A stretch of DNA of 64,000 nucleotides from Casuarina equisetifolia (GCA_028551475.1 CM052357.1:23292451-23356450), one strand, 5' to 3'. Positions 21,821 through 34,515 are shown, numbered from the stretch's first letter. Numbers and translations: made by a program. The notes: generated from the sequence alone by a model not told the origin.

Positions 21821-24800
21821 ATGGGCCGCGAGTCCCTCAAGCGGAAACGGGGCCGAAAGCCCAAGAACCCCTCGGTCCAAACCCTAGATATCCCTTCCAC
21901 TACTACCACCAGCACCGCGGTGGACGACGTCGCGTTTGACGACGTCTTCTCTGTCAGCAACGTCGAACTCATCGACCTCCCCGCGTCCGCCACCGGAAGT
22001 GCTAGTCGCAGAGGCCGCCCGAAAAATCCGCGGCGAGCGCCTCCGGAAAGGGCCCTCGAGAACGGGGAGTTCGTGGAGGTCGCTATTGGGCCGGTGGAGG
22101 TCTCCACGGCGCCAGCGAGGGTGGTCCCGGCGATGGACGCTGTGGTGAAGGTGTTCTGCGTGCACACCGAGCCCAATTTCTCGCTGCCGTGGCAGCGGAA
22201 GAGGCAGTACAGCTCCAGCAGCAGTGGTTTCATCATCGGAGGACGCAGGGTATTAACCAATGCGCACTCCGTCGAGCATTACACGCAGGTCAAGCTCAAG
22301 AAGCGCGGCTCAGACACCAAGTACCTCGCCACCGTGCTCGCTATCGGCACCGAATGCGATATTGGTAGGTAACCTTACCTCCCTTTCCTTTATTTCGAGT
22401 GCTTTGCTTAGCGACTAACTCAGGTGCGCAAATGTTATTTTCTGCCTAATTTGTGTTGGGAAACGAGTTTGTAGAAAGGTTTCTGTTAATGGTAATGTGG
22501 AAGTGATATATTAGAACTTGACCATTTTGCATTGTGCCATTTGTAACTACTGCAGACGTATCAGACATTATTCTAGGTGAAATTCAGTAATTATGTATTT
22601 AGTAGATATTCTAGTTGACTATGAGCTCTTAGAAGAGATGAAGATATAGGACTTAGAAGTTACTCAAGGTCTTGCGGAAAGAGAGTGGGAAGGGTGAATT
22701 ATAGTGGTCCATCGTATTTCAGTGATGATGGATGGCGAGGGAGAAGTTGTGTAGATGTAGATGTCCTTTCAGGTGTATTACCAATTACATCACGTAAAGT
22801 TTCAGGCCTTTCAGGTCCTTTCAGGCCTTTTTCATTCATGGGCTTAAATAATGGGATTGTTAATTGATTGCAAAGTTTGGTTTACAATGATGTTGCAGCG
22901 ATGCTGACAGTGGAGGATGATGAGTTTTGGAAAGGAGTGTCACCAGTGGAATTTGGGGATTTACCCGCGCTTCAAGATGCTGTGACTGTTGTAGGTTACC
23001 CAATTGGGGGAGACACAATTTCTGTGACAAGTGGTGTTGTTTCTCGAATAGAGATTCTTTCTTATGTCCATGGTTCCACTGAGCTTCTGGGCTTGCAGGT
23101 GATGAGACCCTGGTGCTAGCTCTTCTTGTATATGTGATTTTCCTTGAAAAAGTTGTCCTGAGACCTACCTTTTTATGGTTCCTTTTGCAGATAGATGCCG
23201 CAATAAACTCTGGAAATTCAGGTGGTCCTGCTTTCAACGATAAAGGGAATTGTGTGGGTATTGCATTTCAATCCCTTAAACACGAAGATGCAGAGAATAT
23301 AGGTTATGTGATACCAACACCAGTCATCACACACTTCATCCAGGACTATGAGAAGAATGGTGCATATACAGGTAAAGTAGTTATAGCTTTGAGTTGTTAT
23401 GTCTGGTTCCAACTTTGAAAAGTTGCGATCCATGTTGCTGTTGTTCTTCACGGTATTGAAATCTCTTTGCCATTCACCGCAAGCCAGGCTTCCCAATTCT
23501 TGGGGTTGAGTGGCAGAAGATGGAAAACCCTGATTTGCGCATGTCAATGGGCATGAAACCTGATCAGAAGGGTGTTCGTATTAGAAGAATTGATCCAACG
23601 GCCCCAGAGTCAGAGGTTTTGGAACCATCAGATATTATTCTCAGCTTTGATGGGGTTGATATTGCCAATGATGGAACAGGTAAGCATGAGATCTTATGTC
23701 TGTTTTTGAAAAACAACTTTTAAATGCAACACTAGTTTGACACCCTGTTTGTGACATAATAGAATATAACTGTTGTTACAATTGGATCAATTTTTTTTGG
23801 ATTTTGTTATCTTTACTTTATTGGAAAAATAATTCCTTTTGATTTTTTTCCTTCTCTTTGGTGATGATCCTATTTTGTATGTATCTAGATGAAATGTCCT
23901 TGTTTTTTACCTGCAACAGCAAAACTTCCTCCTTTTCGTTGTCATAGCAGTTCATGATTTCTATGATTACAAAGGGTTTGGTGAAAAAGTATTTTTACAT
24001 ATCATTTCCAATTTCCCATCCCCCCAGGTTTCAACGTCATCCTTACTACATGTACAAATTTTGCACTAGACTTTAAAAATGTTGAGTTCCGCCTGTCCTT
24101 TGATGTCTTATTGTTCCCCAATTTTGATGTCATTCTTTGGAATATTTCAGTTCCATTTCGGCATGGGGAGCGTATAGGTTTTAGTTACCTTGTCACCCAG
24201 AAGTATACTGGGGATAATGCAGCCATTAAAGTACTTCGAAATTATGGGATTCTCAACTTCGTTGTCAAACTTGCAACTAACAAGAGACTTATTCCAGCAC
24301 ACGTTAAAGGCAGATCTCCCTCATATTATATTATCGCTGGCTTTGTTTTTTCGACTGTCTCAGTTCCATATCTTCGCTCTGAGGTTTGTATTTCCTCTTT
24401 TGAGTCAGTAAAGACAATAATACCTCTTGCTCTACCTCCCGTGATCTGTTGCTTTGATAATGTAGCTGATCTTTTATACATCTGAAGAACTTTAGTGCAG
24501 TGGGTGCTGAACAAAGTGTTCAATTAATTTGATTGGAAATTGTTGCATCGAATTTTTCTTGCTATTGAGACACGGCAACTTGGTCTTGAGTGCATTATGC
24601 AACTGCATTGTTGTGGGTCCGGCTGCTTCAATTATGCCCTGTGATGCTAGTCATCTTTATCTGTCGCAAGTCAGAGCATGTTTCTAATTGAAATTATTTT
24701 CAATTATTCTTCTCCACCTAAGGGCTGCTGCAATATCTTAGAGCATCATTAGGAAAACTAAGAACAATATATATCTTTTATGTATTCAGGGTCACTTTTC

Positions 24801-26212
24801 CTTCCTCTAACAAGCCAGTTGAGTTGTCATTGAACAAGGCATTATTGATTGGGCTTTCCATGGCTTCTCCAGCGGTTCTTTTACCTTTGAAACGCAGAAG
24901 CTAGCCTACAATTTGTTTGTTAATAGCTTTTTGCTGCTTTTATTAAGCATCTTGGACTTTTTAAGCTAGCTTTTCTGAATCAGTCTAAAGGTAGCTTCTT
25001 AAAGTTATTCCAGCTTCTCATAATTTAAAAGGCTGTAGTCCTAGCAATTTGGTCCTAGGTCCTATGAAATGTGTGTGTGTGTGTCTGTGTGTTTTTTTTT
25101 TTTTTTTCCTTTTCAGGTGGTTTGGTTTTTCCTTCATCAGTAAGAGGTTCTAACAATTGGTTTGGTTTTTCCTTCATCAGCAGAAGGTTCTAACAATTGG
25201 ATCCTAGTATTTCATACTGTAAACATGTCGGCCGTATGATCTTCTATATCTTGATAGTTTCGTATTAAGGGAAAAATTGTCGTTTTATTTCAAACCTTCA
25301 GTGCTATTTCTGGTTTCAGAGCTGCGTCAGCTTTTCTTGTTTCCATAATGCCTTGGTTTCCGTTTGCTTTTTACTGTTAAGGGTGTGTGTTACTGTCCTT
25401 GTGAATTCCAAGTCGCACATGCATTTAGCAGCCTACTATAATTGATCCCAAATATCTTATTAACAAATTAATCATTTTTTGACCTTGTGAAGATCTTGCA
25501 TGGAATCACGCAGTGTTAACTTCTGTGCATTTATCTGCAGTATGGAAAGGACTATGAATATGAAGCTCCAGTCAAGCTTTTGGATAAATTGATGCATTCA
25601 ATGCCACAATCACCAGATGAACAGCTTGTTGTGGTTTCTCAGGTACTCTTTCTTTCTTTGTTCTTGTTCTTTACCTTTATTATTTAATGTATGACGTACA
25701 ACACTACTAAGAGTGATATTTTGCAAAGGTGCTTGTTGCTGATATCAACATTGGCTATGAGGACATCGTGAACACTCAGGTCTGGAATAGCAGTTTCCTG
25801 CAAAAGCTTTTGATGTTGATTGTGCATTGTTTCAATCACTAAGTTGCTTGCGTTGTGCATATTTGCAGGTTCTTGCTTTCAATGGTAAGCCTGTGAAGAA
25901 TTTGAAGGACCTGGCCGCCATGGTAGAGAATTGCGAAGAAGAATTTTTGAAATTCGATTTAGATTATCAACAGGTCCTCTCACTCTCTCACTCTCTCACT
26001 CTCTCACTCTCTCTATCTCTCTCTCTCTCTATGTGCAATCTCTCTTCATGTGCAATGTGATGGACGCGGACACCTTGTGCCCCTCATTTATTGATAAGTG
26101 ATAATCTGTGCAGATAGTGGTCCTTCGAACAAAGAGTGCAAAGGCAGCCACTTCAGACATTCTTGCGACTCACTGCATACCTTCTGCCATGTCCGAAGAT
26201 CTCAAGTCATGA
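21821..26212 (+). CDS. DEG9: DEG9-type (Do-like 9) serine protease
   Basis: Nine exons: 21821-22364, 22899-23098, 23191-23371, 23488-23679, 24151-24383, 25541-25642, 25729-25779, 25869-25973 and 26114-26212, in phase to 568 residues. The trypsin-like domain keeps its full triad: His149 (TNAHSVEH), Asp180 (ECDIAMLTV) and Ser258 ([10 protein letters not shown]). A PDZ domain follows ([17 protein letters not shown], then [15 protein letters not shown]), then a second PDZ-like part and an extended C-terminus ending MSEDLKS. The N-terminus is basic with two AT-hook or NLS-like stretches ([10 protein letters not shown] and [11 protein letters not shown]) and no transit-peptide look. This agrees with the known nuclear/nucleolar location of Arabidopsis DEG9, an ATP-independent protease reported to act on the response regulator ARR4. 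It resembles DEG9 throughout, slightly shorter than the 590-residue range I recall. Confidence 0.95.
22801..22831. repeat. Short tandem repeat in DEG9 intron 1
   Basis: Three successive units of the form tttcagg(c/t)c, each ending in a CAG resembling an acceptor. The true exon 2 acceptor used here is at 22897-22898. Confidence 0.7.
25121..25200. repeat. 40-bp tandem duplication in DEG9 intron 5
   Basis: Copies at 25121-25160 and 25161-25200 differ at only a few bases. Each contains tttggtttttccttcatcag, a pyrimidine tract plus CAG that resembles a splice acceptor. The real acceptor lies 340 bp downstream at 25539-25540. Confidence 0.9.
25979..26032. repeat. CT-rich microsatellite in DEG9 intron 8
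   Basis: Repeated ctcactct units grading to (CT)n directly after the exon 8 donor. Confidence 0.85.
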
Positions 26213-27909
26213 GGTTGGATCATCAATATGTTGCGGGTGCTAATTTTCTTAGCCTGCAGCGCTTCTGTTTTTCCTTTTTACAACGTCTGGAGAAGAATAT
26301 GTGTCTGTCGGCCTGACTTGGTAGCCATAAAGTTGTAGTTGCTTAGACATTGTGTCCTACGTCAGATGTTATTTCTCTGGACAACGGTTAAGGTGCGGGC
26401 AACTAATTGGGGATTGATAGTTTTCTGCTTTTAGCAAGTAGTGGAGGAAATCGTACAGGCTATAGGATTGATTGTGGGGTGATCCTTGATATCTTCTATC
26501 TGTGTTTTTCTATAAATTTTGGAGAGATGTGAGGCTTTCATGTAATAGCTCCCTTACATCACGTGGGATGTGAATGGAAGCTTAATTTTGCAGAGATTCA
26601 TATGTTAGAAGGAGAAGAAAAAGAAATAGTGACACACCAACTTCTTTTACTATGAAACAACTGTTATCCAGTGGTGACAAGCTTTTTAGAAGGATTAGGA
26701 GAGCTGTGCTCCAAACTAGTTCAAGAGGGTGAACTTTGAATAATTTAGTACAAGTGGCATGTAAAATACTATGAATTTACAAACTGGGAGCAACAAATAC
26801 CAATAAAATACATGAGAGTTAAACATCGTCGAGGATAAACTATCCATCTGTTTGAACAGAATCAATTATTTTACTATATAAGAGAGATTTTGTATACTTG
26901 GAAGCCGATAAAGAATCTCTCTTCTTGGATGGTTCTGGCTTTTGCTAGTTGAGATGGCAACAGAAAGCTTTTGAAGTCGTAACATGATTGAGGCCTTTAA
27001 CTGAAAAAAATTATTAATTTACACTTATCCTTAATTCTGATTCTATGCCAATATACTGCCCTTAATTTTGATTCTATGCCTATATGTTGCCCTTAATTTT
27101 GTTAAGAGAAGTATTCCTAATATTAATTTCTATGACATGGAGTTCTCAGAAGTGATTTGATTCGTGTGAACTTATTGAAGCACTTGATATCAAAAATGAC
27201 ACTAGAGACTACAACCAAATCCTTCAACATGTAGAAGGAACGTGCATTTAGCCAAACGTTTCCACTATCTCCAGCCCTTGACTTGTTAAGGTTCATTCCT
27301 ATTAGGAAGAAGTACCAAATTGTAAGTGCTGCGACTCACAGCAAGTATGGCAGTTGGTGGCTGAAGTCGAAGTTGTGCTGCCCTCAGCTTCGACTATGTC
27401 CATTCACAGTTCCATTCACTGGTTTGTCTTGCTATCCACTAATTAGTCAAACTATCTACTAATTGTTCTTACAAAAACTTGTATATAGACACATACTCGA
27501 GGTAGGTGGAGTCTTGATGTTTCAATCACGTATACTCATTAAATTCTGAAGAAAATGTCTGTTCACAGCCACCATATCATTAACCGAATCGTCTCTGAAT
27601 GGTAAGGCACCTTTTGGAAGATATATGACAAACTACCATTCTTAAGACATTTTTAGGTCTTTCATTGTTTACGTTTGGACAAAAGGATAAATCTGCTTGT
27701 AGGGCAATCCTGACCTCGTGTTTTCTATAATCCAGAACCCAAAGCTTTGAAAGCCCTACACTTTTTCATGTTATGTTGCGCAAGAAGTTCCAGAAAGGAT
27801 GTAAGGGTATCACTAGGGCAATTTATTTTTCCCTTCCTTTTCATATTTATAGAAGTGTCTTGTCATCAACAGGTTCTAAGAATAATAAACAACTGAGGGT
27901 GCAAGTCCT
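26213..27909. other. Convergent spacer between DEG9 and WAT1-like genes
   Basis: It holds the DEG9 3' UTR and AT-rich DNA. A 31-bp repeat occurs about 2.3 times at 27031-27101 (ttaattytgattctatgcc units). No other gene is supported. The short frame at 27773-28027 overlaps the last WAT1-like exon on the other strand and is a shadow. Confidence 0.55.
27031..27101. repeat. 31-bp tandem repeat, 2.3 copies
   Basis: Units start at 27031, 27062 and 27093 (partial), each with ttaattytgattctatgcc and then a variable atat-tgccc part. Confidence 0.85.
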
Positions 27910-30441
27910 CTATACATTTGTCTTGCTCTCCAAGAGAGGGGTCTTTTCGGAGGGTGGCAATGGCCTATCAATTTCATGGGATGAACCCTCGGCCTGTTCT
28001 TTGGATTGTGCCCATATTACTGCATAAAATCCTGCAACGATTACAGTAGCTCCAATTACACTGCAAAAGACGTAAAATGGTTAGTCCAGCACCGACCTGG
28101 GCACTTTTGAGTTGTTCATAAACCGCAACAAGCAGCCCTCCAAAGAAAATATTTTTTCTATTTAACCCAGACCATGTTTTGCAGATGACAGAAAAATAGG
28201 CATCAATTTACCACTAGTGTGATGGTTTTCTGTGTGGTATTTATCTGTTGAAACGTCTTACATTGCTTGCAATCTGTTGTACCATTTTTTACATATGAAA
28301 ATAAGTACCATCTTCCTTACAAGCCAATTCTAAAGAGAAAATGAGTTTTCTAAGATGGTTTCTATGAATAGATTATGCTATAATTCATGATTTTTTAAAA
28401 GTCTTGCAACTCAAATGAAATCTTTTATATATGAAAAAATGTTACTCTCCTCCTTAACAACCAGTTTTAAAGATAATATGTATTCACCTTTGGACAGCTA
28501 TGCAAGTTTTGATGCATTAGATTTACGGTTAAACTTACTCAATTCGGTTGTATTGATGATGGGGAGAGAGAAAGAGAGAGAGAACATTACCTTCCAATAT
28601 AAAGTGTGTCACCAAGGAAGATGACACCCATCAAAGCAGCAATAGCAATGCCCAAGGGCTTGAACATGGCAACAAATAAAGGCCCTTTCTTATGTATGCA
28701 CCATGTCAATACAGAAAAAGTCACCACACTTCCAAAAACAGCCTACATAAAAACGAAGGATTGCTAATAAGCTTCTAGAGACAAGCTCATTTTGATAAAT
28801 CAAATAGTAATGTGGTTACCGAATAGATGATAGAGACTAGTTCAATATCAGGCTGTAATTTCCAAGCGTTCAGATCCCTTTCTACAATCAATGAAAATGC
28901 CGCAGATTGGATTGTCCCAAAGAAGCAATAGAAGGCAACTATGGTCAACTCTGATGGATACCCTTTTAGAATTGCTGCCTTCAAGTATAGTACAAACCAA
29001 GATCAGTTCCAAGACACAGACTATGAATGCAAAATCACTGGACATATTACCTGAGCAGTATTCCACGTTGCAAGGCATAAACCAGCAGTTGCAAGGAAAA
29101 GGCCTCCAATGATCCAATTATCTGTTGAAGCCAACACAGTAGAAAGAGATGATTGCAATGGAAGAGAGTTTTTAGACGAGTGAAGCGTCGGAGGGCCAAT
29201 CGGTGGACCCTTGTAAAGGGTAACAACTAATGCTCCCGTTATTGATACCAAGGTGCCCATGATCTTGATCTGACTTCTTGAGCTTCCCAAATCTAGCTTT
29301 TCCATCCTAGGTTATTATATTAAGAAAAAAGATCAATAAACCCGATCTCCTCAAGTGGAGTTGGTCTTATAAAGCTTGTTTTCTTTTTACAATTGGCTTG
29401 TAAGAGGGGATAACTTGTTCATGTATGGAGGATTCCAAGTAGGTTACAAGTAATGTGAGACTTTCTAATACCCCTCACATGTATCGCGAGTGATATCACT
29501 AAAAGCCTTGTTCCTAAATCATGGGCCATAACAAGATCTCATTTACTCAAGCCGTATGCTTTAATGCCATGCTCTAAAGACCATTTCTACTTAAAAACCA
29601 GTTTGTAAGAAAGGGGCCAATTTTTTAAAATTCATTGCAATAACTGGGAAATCCCGTCTCAAACTCCGAAACATTCAGAGTTTCCATCCTAAATGTTAGT
29701 TTTTAATACCACTATGGTCATTGAGGTTTTGTCATAAGTTCTCCTTATATCCTGCCTCTAGCCCTTAGTATTCTGGAAAAAAAATCACTTCCCTTCCTCT
29801 GTCTTCTACAGTGGAAAAAAATTAGGCGAAGCAAATTACCTGAAAATCACAGCAAGCAAGAAGGTGAATGCGGGGACCAAGTTGCTCATAGCAGATGCGA
29901 GGGTAGGAGAACTGTAGCTTACGCCGGTGAAGACACAGTTCTGCATTAATGTTATCCTGCAAAAGACAAAGAGCAGCTGAATTTTCATCCATTCAAAGAA
30001 AAAAAAAAAAGGAATCAATTACGAGTTTCAAGTTTATTAGAGGAGCTCTTCCGTGAAATTCCCTACCCAGCAAGGCCAAGGAGGAAGAATTTAAACAGGT
30101 CAGAGATGGTCAGTGGAGGTCTCTTGTTTCTGAAAAAAAAAAAAAAGGTGAAGTAATAAACTTTAGAGCCGATTATGAGCAAACATAAGGAAACCAGAAA
30201 GAAAGAAACCGCGGGGGTTTGTTTATTCCCAAGAAGACGACCTGTGGATGATGAAAGCGGAGGGGAGTAGGATGAGAGATGCAAGTGCATTTGAGTAGAC
30301 AACAAAGACATAGTGACTCATCCCTTTGGACATGGCTGCTTTGCTCAGAGTGGTCAATCCCACATCCAGGCACTCCACCATAACCATGGCTGCAAATGGC
30401 AACAACCTTACCAGAGAGGATCTCAACCCCATATCTGCCAT
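27910..30441 (-). CDS. WAT1-related (MtN21/EamA family) membrane transporter
   Basis: Minus-strand exons 30441-30242, 30129-30067, 29956-29840, 29306-29051, 28978-28820, 28742-28591 and 28060-27910 join in phase to 365 residues. The protein is highly hydrophobic with about ten predicted membrane segments arranged as two EamA repeats. Family signatures include an N-terminal [19 protein letters not shown] segment, [32 protein letters not shown] before MEKLDL, and a C-terminal [16 protein letters not shown] followed by [14 protein letters not shown]. The seven-exon layout is the family norm. Members move auxin, amino acids or other small solutes across plasma or vacuolar membranes; the substrate cannot be inferred here. 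It recalls the WAT1-like genes next to DEG9 in Arabidopsis (At5g40210-40240, from memory). Introns 3 and 6 carry AT-rich repeat-derived sequence. Confidence 0.92.
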
Positions 30442-31361
30442 TCTCTTTCTGTCACCAGAGTCTAGGAATTGGTTGACCTCCTGGACCCTGCTTCTACTGG
30501 CGCGCGCGAGGAGAACAAAAGTAAAGGAGAAGACTTGGGGAAGATATTCTAGTCAGTAAACAGCAGTAACGTGGTTTGGTGAAGCACCTTTCTACCTAAC
30601 CTCTTATCAAGATTATTAATAATTTCTTCAACATTATTAATCTAATCCATATCGCTGTTAAAATAGTGAATCCTACTAATACTTCCAATATTTAATATAA
30701 TCTACATCCAATATTAGTGATTATTTCTTCCTATTATACCTTATTAGAGAAAATAGTGAGGATGTGTAAAACTAAAAATTTTGGTACATTGTAAGAACAT
30801 CCCTAGATATATCAAAAATTTGGATGACATAGCAATCGAAATAGAAGATCTTCCATCCCATGACTCACTAATTCATAACAATTGTAATGTACTTGTATTA
30901 TCAGTTGAAATTAGCAACCAATTTGATGTCATTGGAGAAGTTTTAAATTCGGAGTAATACAAGTTTTTAGCCATTGAAAAACTTGTTAGTTTATTAACCA
31001 TTGAACACATATAATTTTTTATATAGGAATACTGCAGAAAGATTTTAATTTTTTAATGAAGTTTTCGTTTAATAACTAAAGGGCTTTGCTTTTTGAGTCC
31101 CATATCGTTTGCTGGTGGACTCAAAAAAGCCCATACAGGAAACAGTGGGGAGCATTCAGACACGTATCGAAATATCACACCGCTCCGATTTCCAAGTAGG
31201 CAGAAAAGAAGAAACCAGCCAGCGTTCTTCGCTCGCGCTGAATGCATATTGCAGATTTTCATCTATTTTCTGGCTACTTGCGCTTGGATCATCGGTTGGT
31301 TTTTTGGGTCTGATCTGTTTTCTTTGCCGGTGAAGTCATTGCGGTAGGAAATAATAAAAAT
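30442..31361. promoter_or_regulatory. Divergent promoter region between WAT1-like and HIG1 genes
   Basis: About 920 bp between two divergent start codons. The WAT1-like leader is on the left, an AT-rich middle follows, and the right part becomes GC-richer toward the HIG1 leader. No motif was strong enough to name. Confidence 0.5.
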
Positions 31362-33212
31362 ATGGAGAATTCGGGTGCGGGTGAACCTAATTTGGATGAC
31401 CTTTTAGGGGAGAAGAAGCGAGTCAGGAACCCTCTTGTACCTGTTGGTAAGCCCATTTTCACTTTCCATGCTTGGTTCGATCGTTGGAGTTTTACTTTGG
31501 ATTGGTTTTGATTGAAGCTTATGCTGATTTCTTGTCAAATTTGGTATTGTTCTTATGTGGGCTAGGTTATGCGCATCAGGTTTTTCTTGACCTAGAGGAA
31601 AAAAACACTTTTGTATAAGGCACTTGGGGCAACCTATTTGAACCACCTCGGTTTAGTATAGATATTGCGGTGGGATGATTGGTGGTGTTATATGTAATGA
31701 GGCTCTGTTTTTCATGGAGTACTAGTTCCCACATCGATCGCTACTTTGGTTTTCGGATTGGAATCTGTTTTTGAAAAAGAGATTCATTTAGAATATACAT
31801 CAAAATTGGTTGGGGTTTGTCTATTTTGAGTACAAGAAGTTTAGGAGTGGCTTGTCTGTCTCATAGGATGCACTTTACCTTTTGCTGTCTATGTTTTAGC
31901 CGTGGAAGTCTTAGGCATGAGACGCCCACGCAAGGAGCTCAATTCTCGTAAGGAGGTTGAACCAAGGGCCAGTTTTTTGTAGACCTTTCGTTATGGAACT
32001 TCTGCCAGTGCGAAAGTTAAATGCTTTGTGCATCAGAGTGGTCATCGGTTCTTTGTGGACGCGTCTTTCTTTCAAATCATAGTTCACCTTGTTTCATCCA
32101 ATCTCGAACCACATGCTGTTGACTGTCCTTTTCTATGTTGTTTTCTCCTTCCCTTTTTATTTAAAATTTTACCTTTTCCTTGTATCTATTTGGTTGTGTT
32201 CATTAAGGTGCTATTTCTTTGTCCAAGTAGTGTTTGGCGAAGACAAGTTTCTGGTGTGGAAGTATTGTTGTATGAAGAGAAATGTTTTCCTTGGGAGCTT
32301 CTAGGAGGCTCTAGAGTTTTCATTTTGGAAGACTTCCGAAGGCGTTTTAGGACTATATTACTTCAAACGTAGAGCCTTGATCAGTGTGGTTTGCCAAATG
32401 TGTTGGGCTACCAATATTACTTTAAAAGTAGATCACTGTGTTTTCCAAATGGGTTTAGTGTTCAGAACACTGCATATCCTGAATGGTAAATTATATATCT
32501 CTATGTATATTTAGCTACACAAGTAAATATGGTAAGCTTGCCTTGGTCAACTGTTTATGTTGGCTCTTGATGTCTTCAGCATGAAGAAGTGGCCATGCAT
32601 TGTTGTGGCTGTTGCTTATACTAAAAGTCAGTCATTTTTTTTTTCCCTATAAAAGGTTTCCATTTGAGGTTATTGTGATTTTTTTCCCCAGTTGTTGGCC
32701 CCTTTTATGCGGGAAATAGGTGGAAATAATTTACCTAAATTCACTAACTAACATGATCTGGTAAGTGATGTCAGGCTAATGAATATTCTTAATGGTTGAA
32801 CCGATCTCTTCTTTTTTGGTCTTTCAAGATTACTGCCTCAGATTTACCCCTGCCTAAGTATATTATACCTATAATACTTAGCCTTTTAATGAACGTGTGA
32901 TGTTGAGCTGCATGTAAACTTAATCTATGATGTTCAACTCGTATCTCCGTATCCCACGCTTTACTTTTATTACATTCTACAATATTTCTTTTTACATTGA
33001 ATGCTGAGTTTCTGTTTGTTTGATTGGTGTGTATCTTAGGTGCCCTAATGACAGCCGGAGTGCTGACAGCTGGCTTAATTAGTTTCAGACAAGGCAATTC
33101 TCACCTGGGTCAGATCCTAATGAGGGCTCGGGTGGTCGTCCAGGGTGCTACTGTAGCGCTTATGGTTGGTACTGCTTACTACTATGGTGGGAATCCATGG
33201 CGAGCAAAATGA
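31362..33212 (+). CDS. HIG1-domain (hypoxia-induced) mitochondrial protein
   Basis: Exons 31362-31446 and 33040-33212 join in phase to 85 residues. The start MENSGAGEPNLDDLLGEKK is hydrophilic. After the junction come two hydrophobic segments separated by a short polar loop (SFRQGNSHLGQILMRARVVVQ), the HIG1 domain pattern with the conserved RxRxxxQ-type basic loop, then YYYGGNPWRAK. HIG1 proteins are small inner-membrane factors that assist respiratory complex III/IV supercomplexes and are often hypoxia-responsive. In Arabidopsis a HIG1 domain is also present fused to a RING-H2 domain (ATL48, At3g48030, from memory). Here the gene ends with its own stop and the RING-H2 gene lies 18 kb downstream. 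Confidence 0.9.
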
Positions 33213-34132
33213 TTCTGTAAAGTGCTCCTGATTTTCTTGAATCTTTTTCCCATAACGGTGATTTAAGTGGAGAATGATGGTTCATGCTTGCGGCATAAGA
33301 CATTTTTGTGCACGTCATTTGAGATACTCGCATACTCGGTTAGCTGCAGATATTATGGCTATACCAAATAAAATTTACTTTATGAGAGACCCCGAATTAG
33401 TGATACTAGTATTTATAATTACTGAGAATTTTGTGCTTGTAGCATTCCATCATACATACAAGTGATTACAGATGCTCTTCTCCTCAATAATAAGTAGCTC
33501 AGCTATGCTTTATATCCCGCTTGTTCATGGGTGATTTGATTACATTTTTGGAAGTAGGAATGTAGCATTTAGCCTCGACGGGGTGGGAAAAAGATGGGGT
33601 TAGCTTGTTAGTTATTTCTACAAAAGGTAATTATTGCATGAATATCTAGTAATAATTGCATTGGTTATCCAAGTTCCAAAATAGCTGGGATCTCAAGATG
33701 GAGCTTCAAATAAGAGGATTTTGAAAAGATTAATATGCTTAGTGTTCTTTATCTGAGATTATCCTGTGGGAACATATTATTCCATATTATCATAGTAGGA
33801 AATGCAGCCTCAAAAGCGTTTCTATAGAAGGGGGTCAGGGGCTTGATCTTGTTTCACTCGCACTGTGCGATATAAATGGCCATCGCCATGAGTTAAATTT
33901 CAACATTCCTTTATAAAGCAAATCTAACTCAAGTACAGGAAGTAGGACCCGCTTCAAGGACTAAGTAAAGATATGGGAACTGTGAAACTTCATTGATATA
34001 ATGAATAACGGAACAGGAAAACTTCGTCTGTGTGTTTTCCTAAAATAATATTTATTTGCAAAGCGTGATGATAACATCAAACAAACTCAAATACTGGAGC
34101 ATGAAATTGGCTCATGCAATAAAAGACACTGT
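33213..34132. other. HIG1 3' flank
   Basis: It holds the 3' UTR of the HIG1 gene and unremarkable AT-rich DNA. No gene, RNA or repeat is supported. Confidence 0.5.
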
Positions 34133-34328
34133 TCAGAAGTACTGATAAGGTTGAAGAACTTGTAGCTGAGCATGAGAAGTAGGTGACATCTCCAGAATAC
34201 TGAGTAGGGTCGGATCAACTCTATCAAAAGTCAGAAGTACTGATAAGGTTGAAGAACATGTAGCTGAGCAGGATAATTATGTGACATGTCCAGAATACTG
34301 AGTAGGGTCGGATCAACTCTATCAAAAG
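34133..34328. repeat. 98-bp tandem duplication
   Basis: Copy 1 is 34133-34230 and copy 2 is 34231-34328. Both start tcagaagtactgataaggtt and end ggatcaactctatcaaaag. They differ by a handful of substitutions in the middle. The second copy contains the stop and last codons of the minus-strand frame at 34231-34554. Confidence 0.95.
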
Positions 34329-34515
34329 TTGTGCAGTGTTCATCCCACAAAGCCTTGACACCATTTGCCCTTGAAGCTTCTTCTGTTTCTAGCCGCCTTC
34401 TTTTTGGGTACTGATCTTCCCAAAATTCAATTTCAATTCCTGGCTGGGTACCCTTGCTACCCTCATTGCATGGATTGTCCTGCGCCCTCTGGGAACCACT
34501 TAAGGATACATTAAT
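34231..34515 (-). pseudogene. Unidentified coding-like fragment (possible terminal exon or gene relic)
   Basis: A minus-strand frame reads GSQRAQDNPCNEGSKGTQPG, then EIEFWEDQYPKRRRLETEEA, and ends QPYQYF with a stop at 34231-34233. The composition (basic KRRR, acidic, Trp) looks protein-like rather than random. A possible acceptor (ccttaag on the minus strand) lies near its start. I do not recognise a family and see no convincing upstream exons. Its 3' end lies within the 98-bp duplication. It may be the last exon of a decayed gene or an unannotated single-exon relic. Confidence 0.35.

Noticed and set aside
21775..22260. 161-codon minus-strand frame opposite DEG9 exon 1
   Set aside because: It is a mirror frame of a GC-rich exon; the plus-strand product is a clear protease.
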